The notes below the pieces were generated by a model. It did not search any database. It was not told the origin of the DNA and saw nothing but the letters and a program-made list of their open reading frames with translations. Source: Phycisphaeraceae bacterium (GTDB lineage: Bacteria; Planctomycetota; Phycisphaerae; Phycisphaerales; UBA1924). From it: a stretch of DNA of 64,000 nucleotides. The position numbers and the translations under genes are program-made. This document shows positions 36,162-47,140 of this stretch, piece by piece. Each line of letters starts with the position of its first letter. Position 1 is the first letter of the stretch. Location: NCBI GenBank assembly GCA_019636695.1, contig JAHBXD010000002.1, forward strand, positions 186,001-250,000. The letters run 5' to 3'.

Positions 36162-39100
36162 TTAGGCATGCAGGGTATGCGACCGGGGCTGGAGGAGTGA
36201 TGCGACGACTTCGACGGGGTGCCTTGCGGCAAGGCCGAGGGCATCGTGCACCTGGTGGCGGCAACTTGTGCCCGGGGCGGCGATGATCGCGCCCTCGGAG
36301 GTGTTGCGCAAGGCGGGGAAGAGCGCCAGTTCGCCGATGCGCTGGGAGAGGTCGAAGCGGTCGGTGGTGAAGCCGAAGGCGCCGGCCATGCCGCAACACC
36401 CGGCCTCGAGGATGTGGAGGTGGTCGTGAGCGAGGCGTCGGAGGAGGTTTGCGCTGGTGGCGATGCCCCAGAGGGCCTTCTGGTGGCAATGGCCGTGCAG
36501 GTAGATGGGGTGCTCGGGCGGAGTGAGGCGCGGGTGGCGAGGGTGCTCGGCCCAGGCACGGTCGAGGAATTCTTCGACGAGGAAACTCTTGGCGGCGAGC
36601 GCCCGGCGCAGCCCGAGGGGCGTGCGAAGGTGCAGGTCGATCCAGTCGTCTTTGACGGCGGAGAGGCAGGAGGGTTCGAGGAAAAGAATCGCGTTGACGG
36701 TGGGATTGCGAATCCAAGGGGCGAGGGAATCGAGCGTGGCGTCGGCGGTGTCGATGGCGTCGGGGAGGAGGCCGAGGGAGATCATGGCGCGGCCGCAGCA
36801 GCCGTGCCTCGGAAGGAGGACGCGGTAGCCGAAGGCTTCGAGCACCAGCCTTGCGGCGTGACCGATGCCCGGCTCGTTGTACATGGTGAAGCAGTCGGCG
36901 AAGATCGCGACGGTCGGACGCGAATCGCGCGGATCGGGCGGGGTGCGGTCGGCAGCGCGGAAGGCGGTCGAGAGCGGACGAGCGAAGGGGGGAAGCGAGC
37001 GCCTGGGGTCGATCTTCAAGCATGCGCGGAGCATGGCGCGGACGGGGGCGCTTCGGCCCAAGCGGTTGGCAAGCCGCGGCGTGATCGAGCCGAGCCTGTT
37101 GAGCGTGCGAATGCGGCCCATGAGGCTCGCGGCCAAAGGCGGGTGAGCGGTTTCGCGATAACGCTGGGCTGTGTATTCGGCCTTGAGGCGGGCGATATCG
37201 ACGTTGCTCGGGCACTCACTTTTGCAGGCCTTGCACGAGAGGCAGAGATCGAGCGTGGCGATGGTGTCGGGGTCGTTCCAGATGGGGGTCGCCGCGTCGG
37301 CTGAACTGGCGAGCTGGCCGGTGAGGGCGAGGCGCAGGGCGTTGCCCCGACCGCGGGTGCTGTGGCGCTCGTCGAGCGTGGCCATGTAGGAGGGGCACAT
37401 GGTGCCGCCGCGTTTTTTTCGGCAGACGCCGGCACCGTTGCACATTTCGACGGCGCCCTCAAATCCGTGTTGATCGTGATAGCGGTAGTAGGTTCGGATG
37501 GAAGGCACGCGGGCGGGCGCATCGACGGGATGGACCCGGAGGTTGCGGGTGATGGATTCGAGCGGGCCTGGATCGACGATGTTGCCGGGGTTAAAGAGAT
37601 TGAGCGGGTCGAAGACGGCCTTGACCTCTCGGAAGGCATGCATGAGTTCGGGGCCGTAGAACCGTTCGAGGAGGGGTCCGCGGGCGCGGCCGTCGCCGTG
37701 TTCGCCGCTCATGACGCCGCCGAGTTCGCGGGCGAGGTCGGCGGTCCGGAGGGCGATGTCGCGCATGCGGGCGAGGTCGTCCTCGTTTTTGAGGTCGAGA
37801 AGCGGTCGAACATGGAGCACGCCGACGCTGGCGTGCGCCCAGTAGGCGGCGGTGGTGCCGCATGAGGCGACGATGCCGCGCAGCCGGCGGACGAACTCGC
37901 CGAGGCGTTCGACGGGGATGGCGTTGTCTTCGATGAAGGTGACGGGTTTGCGCGAGCCGGGAACGCCGTGGAGGAGCGGCTCACCGGCCTTACGGAGTTT
38001 CCAGGCGCTGAGCATGGCGCCGGCGCCGGTATAGACATTGGTCGAAGAGTGGCCGAATCGCTCTTTGAGCCACTCGCATTTTGCGTCGAGTTCGGCGGGG
38101 TCATCTTGGGCGAAATATTCGACGTAGAGGACGGCCTGGGTGCGACCGCCCGGGGCATCGGGGAGGAGTTCGACGTATCGGCGGTATTCGGCGTTGGCGC
38201 GCGCAAGTCCGATGATCATGTCATCGAGCATTTCGACGGCGGATGGACCGGTGGCGAGAATAGGCTGCACGGCGTCGATGGCGTGATCAAGCTCGGCGAA
38301 GGCGATGACGGCAAGGGCACGCGCGCGCGGCAAGGGCGCCAGGCGGAGTTGCGCCTCCAAGGTGAAGGCGAGGGTGCCCTCGCTGCCGGCGAGGAGGTGG
38401 GCGAGGTTGACATGGGCAAGGCCGCCCCGATCAAGCGCCTGAAGGACCATGTCAAGGGCGTAGCCGGCGTTGCGGCGGATGGTCTTGGGGAAGCGTTCGC
38501 GGATGAGGCGTTCGTGACGGACGACGATCTCGACGATGCGCGTGGTCAGTTCGGCGGCGGCCGGGTCGCGCAGCGCAGCGCCCTGATCGAGGCGCAGGCG
38601 GCGGCCATCGGCGAGAAGGACATCGACGCCGAGAAGGTTTTCACTCGTGCGGCCGTAGAGGATGGATCGGGCGCCCGCGGCGTTGTTGCCGATGCACCCC
38701 CCCACGTTGGCATGCCTGCTGGTGGCGGGGTCGGGGGACCAGAAAAGCCCTGTGGGCAAGAGGGCGTCGTTGAGTTCATCGACGGTGATGCCGGGTTGCA
38801 CGCGGCAGGCGCGCGCGGCGGGGTCGATGTCGAGTATCGCGCGGCAGTTCGGGCTGCAATCGATGACGACCGCGCGATTGGTGCATTGCCCGGCGAGGCT
38901 GGTGCCGCCGCCGCGAGGGAGGACGGGGATGCGGTTGCGAAGGCAGAACGTGACGGCGCGGGCGGCGTCGTCGATGTCGGCGGGGATGACGACGCCGAGC
39001 GGTTCGACCTGGTAGAGCGAGGCATCGGTGGCGTAGAGCATGCGGTCGAGATGACCGAAACGGACTTCACCGGCGACGGCCGCGGCCAGTTCGCGGATGC

Positions 39101-39188
39101 GTTCCTTGGAAGGGAGCGGCGAAGGCTCGGGAGCGCGCGGGCCGAGTTGGGGAAGTCGCAGGGAGGTCGTGTCGAGCGAATCGGCCAC
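36162..39188 (-). CDS. FAD-linked oxidase / 4Fe-4S dehydrogenase (YdiJ-like)
   Basis: About 1008 residues, the length of E. coli YdiJ. Order: FAD-binding PCMH domain (VLPRGGGTSLAGQ, HANVGGCIGNNAAGARSILY), FAD-oxidase C-terminal domain (GVMSGEHGDGRARGPLLERF), an iron-sulfur segment (VCRKKRGGTMCPSY; then CLSCKACKSECPSN), and two CCG heterodisulfide-reductase-type motifs (HGCCGRAM, AGCCGMAG). YdiJ oxidises D-2-hydroxyglutarate; other family members act on D-lactate or glycolate. The GTG at 39188 (VADSLDTTSL) is chosen for its GGAG and because homology starts there; the frame is open to 39449. The small membrane protein gene upstream is 44 nt away. Confidence 0.87.
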   Translation of the reverse strand: MADSLDTTSLRLPQLGPRAPEPSPLPSKERIRELAAAVAGEVRFGHLDRMLYATDASLYQVEPLGVVIPADIDDAARAVTFCLRNRIPVLPRGGGTSLAGQCTNRAVVIDCSPNCRAILDIDPAARACRVQPGITVDELNDALLPTGLFWSPDPATSRHANVGGCIGNNAAGARSILYGRTSENLLGVDVLLADGRRLRLDQGAALRDPAAAELTTRIVEIVVRHERLIRERFPKTIRRNAGYALDMVLQALDRGGLAHVNLAHLLAGSEGTLAFTLEAQLRLAPLPRARALAVIAFAELDHAIDAVQPILATGPSAVEMLDDMIIGLARANAEYRRYVELLPDAPGGRTQAVLYVEYFAQDDPAELDAKCEWLKERFGHSSTNVYTGAGAMLSAWKLRKAGEPLLHGVPGSRKPVTFIEDNAIPVERLGEFVRRLRGIVASCGTTAAYWAHASVGVLHVRPLLDLKNEDDLARMRDIALRTADLARELGGVMSGEHGDGRARGPLLERFYGPELMHAFREVKAVFDPLNLFNPGNIVDPGPLESITRNLRVHPVDAPARVPSIRTYYRYHDQHGFEGAVEMCNGAGVCRKKRGGTMCPSYMATLDERHSTRGRGNALRLALTGQLASSADAATPIWNDPDTIATLDLCLSCKACKSECPSNVDIARLKAEYTAQRYRETAHPPLAASLMGRIRTLNRLGSITPRLANRLGRSAPVRAMLRACLKIDPRRSLPPFARPLSTAFRAADRTPPDPRDSRPTVAIFADCFTMYNEPGIGHAARLVLEAFGYRVLLPRHGCCGRAMISLGLLPDAIDTADATLDSLAPWIRNPTVNAILFLEPSCLSAVKDDWIDLHLRTPLGLRRALAAKSFLVEEFLDRAWAEHPRHPRLTPPEHPIYLHGHCHQKALWGIATSANLLRRLAHDHLHILEAGCCGMAGAFGFTTDRFDLSQRIGELALFPALRNTSEGAIIAAPGTSCRHQVHDALGLAARHPVEVVASLLQPRSHTLHA

Positions 39189-39232
39189 GCGCGGAATCTC
39201 CGGGTGGAGGCGAGGATCGTTCGCGGGCGCGC

Positions 39233-39844
39233 TCAGGGCGCTGGAGGAAGAACCTTGGAGTGACCGGCCGAGCGCGTGGATGGCGGGGGCGACGCGGGTG
39301 TGTGCGGCTGGGAAGGCTCGTCGATCGGGGTGACGGTTCGTTCGACGGTGACGGGGGCATCTTTGAATGTGCCCGTGCGCAGGCCGATGAAGGTGTGGAG
39401 GACGCGCGTGACGAGAATGGCGGTGATGAAGCCGCAGACAAAGGCCCAACTGTGCCCCATGCCGGCGTGTTTATCGAGTGTGAACATGAGGCCGATGGCG
39501 ATGAGGTAAAAGACTGGGGAGAGCATGTAGCGCTCGAACTGGACGAGCGTGGCGTGCTTGAAGAAGCTGCCGGCGTTTTCTTTGCGGCGCTGGCCTTTCT
39601 TGGCGAGCGGTCGCCAGTGGTTGGCGACCCAGTGGAGGACGTAATAGATAATGATGTCCGCAATGCCGTCAATCGCGGCGGCGGCGATGGCGCGGAGGAG
39701 TTTTCGGTCGTCGCCGAGCCAATCGCCCACGACATGCACGGGGTATTTGGCGACAGCGATGGCGAGGAGGCCCGCCACGATGACGTTGACGTTGATGTTG
39801 ATGATCTTTCGTCGTTGGTAGGTACGAAAGAAACGCTCGAACAT
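39233..39844 (-). CDS. Unknown membrane protein
   Basis: 203 residues with three to four membrane segments: VNVIVAGLLAIAVAKYPVHV, AIAAAAIDGIADIIIYYVLH, LSPVFYLIAIGLMFTL and AFVCGFITAILVTRVLHTFI. A basic N-terminus (RFFRTYQRRK) and basic loops (KKGQRRKENAG) suggest the N-terminus is inside. The C-terminal ~40 residues are Pro/Thr/Ser-rich and disordered. No family was recognised. It directly precedes the YdiJ-like gene and may be co-transcribed with it. Confidence 0.72.
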   Translation of the reverse strand: MFERFFRTYQRRKIININVNVIVAGLLAIAVAKYPVHVVGDWLGDDRKLLRAIAAAAIDGIADIIIYYVLHWVANHWRPLAKKGQRRKENAGSFFKHATLVQFERYMLSPVFYLIAIGLMFTLDKHAGMGHSWAFVCGFITAILVTRVLHTFIGLRTGTFKDAPVTVERTVTPIDEPSQPHTPASPPPSTRSAGHSKVLPPAP

Positions 39845-40077
39845 GGCTTCCCCGCGGCGGCGTCAGCGATGGTTTTGCGCCCGCACCAAGGCCGGGCGGG
39901 AGGGTTCGGCGCCCGGGAGGTCATCGCCCCAGGCCCGGGCAAGTGTACCCATGCAGATGCGACTGCCGGAAGATCCTGGTGAGGTGTTTCCATGGGCGGG
40001 GGTCGTGAGCGAACCGGGAGTGCTGCACGATGGGCAGGTTCGCGGCAAGCAGACTCGCGAGCGCGATAGGGGACGTG

Positions 40078-41424
<1,347 letters not shown>

Positions 41425-41700
41425 CGGCGAGCACTCCGTTGCAAGTTATGTTCGGGAGCCGGGCGGCGGTGTGCAGCGAGTGTCTGCACGTCTTGGGTGA
41501 GGGCGATTTTACGTCAACCCGAGGGTTCGGGCAGGGCGTGCCGGGTCAGAGCCAGGGAAAGCATGGGGCGTCGCCGTCGCAGTCACGCGTAAGCAGGCCG
41601 GGCAAGCAAGCGATGGGCATTGTGCCGCGCGGCACCGCGGGCTGCGCGCGATTGGTTTGGCCACAAGGCCGCGAACTGCCACTTTACATCCGTCAGCCGT

Positions 41701-42837
41701 TCAGGCGGCGAGGCCCTCGTCGGGTTCGGCCCCGCCGAAGGTGCCCCACTTGTCTTTGGGCAGGTGGCGGTGGTGAACGTGGATCACCCGGGCAAGTTGG
41801 CGACCGAAGGCGTCGGCAAGGACGGACATGACATTGAGGAAGTTCGCTGCGAAGGGCGTGCGGTCGTTCCGGAAGAGGAGCACGACGGCGAGGCAATCGC
41901 CCTCGGCGTGGCATGAAAAGACGACGGCGCCGTTGCCTTCGAGCCATCGGGCGTCAGGGCCGAGGCGATCGGCGAGTTCGGCATTGTCTTCCATGTGGAC
42001 GACGGATTTTGCGTGCTCGAAGCGCGGGGCGATGACTCCGGCGAGATGGTCAAAGAGGGCTTCGGCCGAATCGCGCGAGCAGTCGTAGTTGACGTATGCG
42101 CCGAGTGAATATTCGCCTGTTGTATCGGGAAGAAAGACGGCGGCGTTGGTCGGGCCGGCCTTGACAAGCAGGTACTCGAGCGTGGTGCGGAGCAGGTCTT
42201 CGATTTCGAGTTCCTGGCGAATGAGACTTGTGAACTCGCTGGCGACGCTGACCTTATCCATCTGCTCGCTGAGTTCGTTGTAGGCACTGACCAGATCGTT
42301 GCAGAGGCTTCCGACCTGGCGGCTGACCTCGGCGCGTGCGGTGTTGAGTTGCCGGCAGACCTTGCGCAGTCGCGTGATGCGATCCTGCTGACGCCGGCCG
42401 ATGCTCGTGCGGCGCAACGCGCTGGCGACGCGCTCGACCAGATCCGGGCCGCAGACCTTGGGAGAGATCAGGTCGACCGCGCCGCTGCGCATCGCGGCGA
42501 CGGCGTCATCAAGGGTGGGGTTCTGCTTGAGGAGCATGACGGCCGTGCCCGCGCCGGCGTCGGAGATATCCTGCGCGAGGAGCATGCCCGAGCCGTCGGG
42601 AAGTTCGACCTGGGCGATGACAAGGTCATACAGACGCTCACGCATCGCTTCACGGGCAGAGGCAAGGTTCGAGGCGTGGGTGACCACGAGCGGGTGGCCG
42701 CGGAGCGCACCGACCAGCCGCGAGCGGCCGAGACGACTGGGCGTCACGATCAGCACCTGGGCCGCGGCTTCGGAAGGACGTTCGGCCGGCGCTGCGCCGT
42801 CGTTGACATCGTGGTTGGGCGTGCGTCGGCGAGCCAT
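41701..42837 (-). CDS. Pseudo-receiver plus GAF-like signalling protein
   Basis: 378 residues. Residues ~28-145 have the receiver fold (QVLIVTPSRLGRSRLVGALR, LYDLVIAQVELPDGSGML, GAGTAVMLLKQNPTLDDAVA, AVDLISPKVCGPDLVERVAS). The phospho-acceptor Asp that should precede the LPDGSG loop is Gln, so it is probably not phosphorylated. A coiled coil (LRKVCRQLNTARAEVSRQVG) leads to a GAF-like C-terminal domain (EFTSLIRQELEIEDLLRTTL, AAVFLPDTTGEYSLGAYVNY). ATG 42837 has GAGGAG upstream. It is the last of three signalling genes (41 nt after the kinase). Confidence 0.82.
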   Translation of the reverse strand: MARRRTPNHDVNDGAAPAERPSEAAAQVLIVTPSRLGRSRLVGALRGHPLVVTHASNLASAREAMRERLYDLVIAQVELPDGSGMLLAQDISDAGAGTAVMLLKQNPTLDDAVAAMRSGAVDLISPKVCGPDLVERVASALRRTSIGRRQQDRITRLRKVCRQLNTARAEVSRQVGSLCNDLVSAYNELSEQMDKVSVASEFTSLIRQELEIEDLLRTTLEYLLVKAGPTNAAVFLPDTTGEYSLGAYVNYDCSRDSAEALFDHLAGVIAPRFEHAKSVVHMEDNAELADRLGPDARWLEGNGAVVFSCHAEGDCLAVVLLFRNDRTPFAANFLNVMSVLADAFGRQLARVIHVHHRHLPKDKWGTFGGAEPDEGLAA

Positions 42838-42877
42838 CCCTGTCCACTCCTCACCACCCCCGGGGGGTGATGCTGAC

Positions 42878-45202
42878 TTACGCGGCGGTCCTTGCCGCGC
42901 ATCGCGCCGGGAGCCTGATGCTCGCCGTGGTGCCCCGGCCCGGCACGCTGGCGAGTTCGATCGATCCACCGTGCAGTTCGACGAGCCGCCGCGCTCGTGT
43001 CAGCCCAAGCCCACGCTGCCGACCCGCCGGCTTCTCGCTGAAGAACGGGTCGAAGGCGTGTTCGAGGGCGCGGCCGGACATGCCGACGCCGGGGTCGATC
43101 ACCGAGATAACGAGTCGGTCATCGGAGGCATCGGTTTGAGTCCGAACGCGCACAAAGTCATCGCCGCCTGCTTCGAGGGCGTTGATGACCAGTTCGCAAA
43201 GGGCCTGGGCGAGCAGGTCAGGATCGGCGTGGATGGTTGTAGGGGTAATGCCGGAGGGCCTTTGGCGTCCATTCTGGCCGGCCTGAGCAGGCCGACCCGT
43301 CTGAATTGCCCCTGGCGAGGCCGAGGGGGGGGGCGTTTCGATCCGCACGCGGCCGACCACGCCGACGCGTTGTTCGGCCTGATGCACGGCGGAGCGGATG
43401 GCTTCTTCCACGACGATCTCGCGGGCGTGGAGCGCGGGTGGGCAGGCCAACAGGTTCAGGCTGGTGATGAGATCGGTCAGGTCTCTGGCCGCGCCGACGA
43501 TTGCTTCGGCAGCGGCTTTTTCTGCCGGGGCGGCAAGCCGTGCGGCGAGCACCTGGGCACGTCCGCTGATGACGGTGAGGGGGTTGTTCATTTCATGGGC
43601 AGCGCCGGCGGTCATTTCGCCGAGTCTGGCCATGGAGGCGGCCTCGGTCAGGCGCGCCTGGGCTTCGGCGAGTGATCGGTTGGCCTCGACAAGGCGCTCG
43701 CCGAGGTGCGAGGCTCGCTCGGTCTGCACGGCCGAAGCCACGGCGCTGCGCCATGCAGCGAGAAGGGTCGGCGGGATTTCAGGCGCGGGTTCGGTGAAGC
43801 GTCCGAGCAGGGCGATCCAACCGCCGCCGAATTCGGGGTCGAGGAGGATCAGGCGCATGCCTGGGCGTGAGAGGGCGGGATCGAGGGAAGCGAGGGTGCG
43901 CGCGATGATGCCGAGTCCTGGGGAGGGTGTGTCGGAAGTGAGGTGGGCGCACACGTCGTCGGCGTCGGGCGGAGGGGACGAGATCACTCGGCGTGCGTGG
44001 TCTTCGTGAAACCGATGCACTTCCCACGAAGCGCCGGCTTGGGGCACATGGACAGCGACCACTTCGCCCGGGCCGATCGCCTCGCGGGCTGATCGGGCGA
44101 CCTGTTCGAGCACGGTTCCGACACCTGAGCCGGGGCGAACGCTTTCGAGGAATGCGCCGATGCGGTCGAGTTCGTCGCGGGTCGCCTGGGCGGCGTGGGT
44201 GCGCCGCTCGAGCATGGTGTTGAGCCGGGCAAGGCTCTGGTTCGCGGCGAAGATGGATCGCAGCAGGAGGACTGGGCTGGCCTCTTCGCCCAGCCCAAGC
44301 ACTTTGCAGCGATCGGCGACGCTGGCGTGCAGTTGGGGCAGAATCGCAGAGACCTTTTCGGGGTTGAAACCGTAGCGAACGCAGGCCTCGTCGATGGAGG
44401 GCGTCTGGGCAAAGTCGCCGCTCCAGCCGATGTGGAGCGCCCGACAGACAACCTTGGCAAGGCTGATGAGCAGGACGAGCGGCCGACTGGGCGTATCGGG
44501 AAGGGCCTCGGGGGGCTGGCTGTGCAGCCACATGACATCGGACAGCGGCTGGGGAAGGCCCCAGTGCGAAGCGATGCGTCGACCGGCAAGGTGATGATCG
44601 ATGCCGATGACCTGGCGTTCGATGCCCGCGGAGTCGAGGTGTCGGCGTTCGGCGAGGTCAAGCACGCGCGCGAACGCCTTGGGCAACACAACATCGAAGA
44701 CGATTTTGCCGAGATCGTGGAGGATGCCGGCGACGAAGGCATCTTCCGGGCGCGCAGCGCGATGGGGGCGCGTCTGGGCGATGAGTTCGGCGGCGCAGGC
44801 AACGCCGATGGCATGACGCCAGAAGCCTTCGCGGTCGAAGGGGCGGTGGTGCGCAGCATCGTTGGAGCGTTCGGCGGCTTCGGCGGCTGTGCGATCGAGC
44901 AGTTCATAGACACTGATCGAGAGCACCGCGGAGCGCACGCTCTCGATGCCGAGCATGATGATGGCGCGTCGGACGGTGGTGATGCGATCGCCCAGGCCCT
45001 TGTCGGCACGGCGGCAGAGGCCGAGAATCTTGGCGGTGAGGGCCGGATCGCTTTCGATGAGGCGGGCGACTTCGTCGAGGCGATAGTCTTCCGCGCTGCT
45101 GATCGAAAGCAGGCGCGTGGCGATGGGCGAGAGCGTGGGCAGCGCATCCAACTGCTGGAGGATCAACTCGACTTCGCGTGCCTGCGCGCCGGGAAGGTCC
45201 AT
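42878..45202 (-). CDS. HDOD domain hybrid sensor histidine kinase
   Basis: 774 residues. N-terminal HDOD domain (LDALPTLSPIATRLLSISSA, EDAFVAGILHDLGKIVFDVV, IGIDHHLAGRRIASHWGLP), then a linker and GAF-like region (residues ~330-500), a coiled coil and a histidine kinase core: H-box MTAGAAHEMNNPLTVISGRA, N-box LCELVINALEAGGDD, G1 VIDPGVGMS, F DPFFSEKPAG, G2 RGLGLTRARRLVELHGGSI. No transmembrane segment, so it is cytoplasmic. The HDOD domain probably senses or relays a signal; its ligand is unknown. It follows the HTH-receiver gene by 14 nt, marking that protein as the likely phospho-partner. Confidence 0.9.
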   Translation of the reverse strand: MDLPGAQAREVELILQQLDALPTLSPIATRLLSISSAEDYRLDEVARLIESDPALTAKILGLCRRADKGLGDRITTVRRAIIMLGIESVRSAVLSISVYELLDRTAAEAAERSNDAAHHRPFDREGFWRHAIGVACAAELIAQTRPHRAARPEDAFVAGILHDLGKIVFDVVLPKAFARVLDLAERRHLDSAGIERQVIGIDHHLAGRRIASHWGLPQPLSDVMWLHSQPPEALPDTPSRPLVLLISLAKVVCRALHIGWSGDFAQTPSIDEACVRYGFNPEKVSAILPQLHASVADRCKVLGLGEEASPVLLLRSIFAANQSLARLNTMLERRTHAAQATRDELDRIGAFLESVRPGSGVGTVLEQVARSAREAIGPGEVVAVHVPQAGASWEVHRFHEDHARRVISSPPPDADDVCAHLTSDTPSPGLGIIARTLASLDPALSRPGMRLILLDPEFGGGWIALLGRFTEPAPEIPPTLLAAWRSAVASAVQTERASHLGERLVEANRSLAEAQARLTEAASMARLGEMTAGAAHEMNNPLTVISGRAQVLAARLAAPAEKAAAEAIVGAARDLTDLITSLNLLACPPALHAREIVVEEAIRSAVHQAEQRVGVVGRVRIETPPPSASPGAIQTGRPAQAGQNGRQRPSGITPTTIHADPDLLAQALCELVINALEAGGDDFVRVRTQTDASDDRLVISVIDPGVGMSGRALEHAFDPFFSEKPAGRQRGLGLTRARRLVELHGGSIELASVPGRGTTASIRLPARCAARTAA

Positions 45203-45216
45203 GCCGCGCCTCCCGG

Positions 45217-45840
45217 TCAGTTGGCGTCGGCCTCGACGCCCAGGAGCCTGGTGACCGTCTGCATGAGGGTGCGGACTTCAAAGGGCTTTTTGATGAACTC
45301 GTCAGCCCCGGCATCAAGCAGTTGGCGGACATCCTGCTGATTGACCACGCCGCTGACGATGAGGATGCGCGTTTCGGCGAACATGTCGTTGCGCCTGATT
45401 CGGTCGCAGACGACGTTGCCGTTGATGTCGGGGAGCATGTAGTCGAGGATGATCAGGTCGGGTTTGAAACTTTCGGTGAGCATGCCGGCGTCGTAGCCCG
45501 TAGTCGCGGCGCGAACCTCGAAACGGCCGTCTTCGCCGAGCAGATCCTGGAAGAGATCGACGATGTGCTCGTCGTCATCGACGACGAGGATGCGCTTGCG
45601 GTTGCCTTCGACCGAATCGGTCGGGATGCCGTTGGCGCGCATGAAACGCAGCAGTTCGTCTCGCGGGATGCGCCGGAACTTGCTGCCGGGAACACGAAAG
45701 CCGTTGAGACGGCCGCTGTCGAAGCATCGGATGATCGTCTGCTGGCTGACCTTGCACACGAGCGCGGCTTCGCCCGTCGTGAAGACCTTTTTCTCCCGCC
45801 AGGACTCCGCCGGCGTGCTTTGTGGAGTCGGGGAGTTCAT
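45217..45840 (-). CDS. Response regulator with N-terminal excisionase-type HTH
   Basis: 207 residues. Residues ~18-68 are a MerR/excisionase-like helix-turn-helix (KVFTTGEAALVCKVSQQTII, SGRLNGFRVPGSKFRRIPRD); the rest is an intact receiver: RILVVDDDEHIVDLFQDLL, phospho-acceptor Asp in DLIILDYMLPDINGNVV, ILIVSGVVN and the conserved Lys in ADEFIKKPFEVRTL. The HTH-first order is unusual compared with standard receiver-HTH regulators. ATG 45840 is chosen since the HTH begins shortly after. It is first in the three-gene operon and divergent from the dehydrogenase gene. Confidence 0.88.
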   Translation of the reverse strand: MNSPTPQSTPAESWREKKVFTTGEAALVCKVSQQTIIRCFDSGRLNGFRVPGSKFRRIPRDELLRFMRANGIPTDSVEGNRKRILVVDDDEHIVDLFQDLLGEDGRFEVRAATTGYDAGMLTESFKPDLIILDYMLPDINGNVVCDRIRRNDMFAETRILIVSGVVNQQDVRQLLDAGADEFIKKPFEVRTLMQTVTRLLGVEADAN

Positions 45841-46146
45841 GCGATTGGCCCTGTCGGCGGAAGTGCGGAAGCGCCGCCGCGCTGCGCGCGGACCACGGGG
45901 CATCCTTGCCCATCCTGCCGAGTTGCTCCTGGCGTCTATCGTTTCCTAAAGCCCCCGACTTCACATGGATGTCCGAGAAGCCCCGGGCGAATCCTGTTGC
46001 CCCTGGGTAGCGCGATCGGGTCTGCGGGTTTTGCCTGAGCGCGCAGCGCCGTGCCCGTAGTTCGCCGAGGGGGTCACCACCCCCACCGATCGCGGCCAGG
46101 GGCAGTCATGCCCTGACGTTTGGCGAGCGACCTATCGTGCCCCCCG
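45841..46146. other. 306-nt divergent spacer
   Basis: It lies between the minus-strand signalling operon and the plus-strand dehydrogenase gene. It contains a small palindrome GGGGGT-CACC-ACCCCC (46069-46084) and no coding frame with recognisable features. A TATCGT 8 nt before the ATG at 46147 is a weak -10 candidate without a good -35. Confidence 0.5.
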
Positions 46147-47094
46147 ATGGCGCTTCCTTTGGTGGTTGTAACGGAAGAACTGCACCCCGAAGCGATCGCA
46201 TGGCTCGAAGCGCGTTGCGAGGTCGTCGGGTGTCCGGCACATTCCCCCGATTTAGGGGGGGCTTTAGCGAGCGCCGAGGGCTTGATCGTTCGAACGTATA
46301 CCAAGGTCGATGCCGAGCTGCTCGCGCGTGCGCCGCGTCTGAAAGTGGTCGGGCGGGCGGGGGTAGGGCTCGAGAACATCGATCTCGGCGCGTGCCGCGA
46401 GCGAGGGATTGCGGTCGTGCATACTCCGGATGCGAACACGGGAGCGGTGGTCGAGTTTGTTGTAGCGACGATTTTCGATGCGCTTCGACCGCGGGTTTTC
46501 CTGGATAAACCGATGGAACTTCCGGTCTGGCAGACGCTTCGGAACGAGTTGGTTGCGAAGCGGGAGGTCGGGGAGCTGGTGCTGGGGATTGTCGGGCTTG
46601 GGCGCATCGGCTCGCGATTGGCCCGGGCCGCGGCAGGGCTAGGCATGACCGTGCACTACCACGATGTGCGCGAGATCGAGCCGAGTGCGCGGCACGGGGC
46701 CGAACCGGCCACGCTCGACCGCGTGATGACCGCGAGCGACATCATCAGCATTCATGTTGACGGGCGGCCTGAGAACGCGAGATTTCTGGACGCGGCCCTG
46801 CTTTCGCGGATGAAGCCCGAAGTCGTCTTTGTCAATACCAGCCGAGGGTTTGTGATTGACAATTTCGCCCTGGCGGACTTCATGATCGGGCACCCGGAAG
46901 CGTTGGCGATTCTGGATGTGCATGAACCCGAACCGTTCGGGGTGGATTACCCCCTGCTCGACATCGCCAACGTGCACCTGACGCCGCACATCGCGGCGGC
47001 GACCGCCCCTGCCAAGGCACGAATGAGCCGGGTGGTTGAGGATGTATGGCGCGTGCTCTCGGGTGAAACCCCGCGTTGGCGCGCCGAGGCGTGA
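46147..47094 (+). CDS. D-isomer-specific 2-hydroxyacid dehydrogenase
   Basis: 315 residues with the family layout: GLIVRTYTKVDAELLARAPR, VGRAGVGLENIDL, TPDANTGAVVEFVVA, NAD loop LGIVGLGRIGSRLARAAAGL, SDIISIHVDGRPEN, VFVNTSRGFVIDNFAL, LDVHEPEPFG and the catalytic His in HLTPHIAAAT. It is shorter than SerA and lacks an ACT domain, so it more likely acts as a glyoxylate/hydroxypyruvate-type reductase or a second phosphoglycerate dehydrogenase. ATG 46147 lacks a clear Shine-Dalgarno. ftsW follows after 46 nt. Confidence 0.86.
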   Translation: MALPLVVVTEELHPEAIAWLEARCEVVGCPAHSPDLGGALASAEGLIVRTYTKVDAELLARAPRLKVVGRAGVGLENIDLGACRERGIAVVHTPDANTGAVVEFVVATIFDALRPRVFLDKPMELPVWQTLRNELVAKREVGELVLGIVGLGRIGSRLARAAAGLGMTVHYHDVREIEPSARHGAEPATLDRVMTASDIISIHVDGRPENARFLDAALLSRMKPEVVFVNTSRGFVIDNFALADFMIGHPEALAILDVHEPEPFGVDYPLLDIANVHLTPHIAAATAPAKARMSRVVEDVWRVLSGETPRWRAEA

Positions 47095-47140
47095 GGAGGT
47101 CTCAAGTTCCGAGCGACCTTGCGTCCGATACTCTGCTGGC

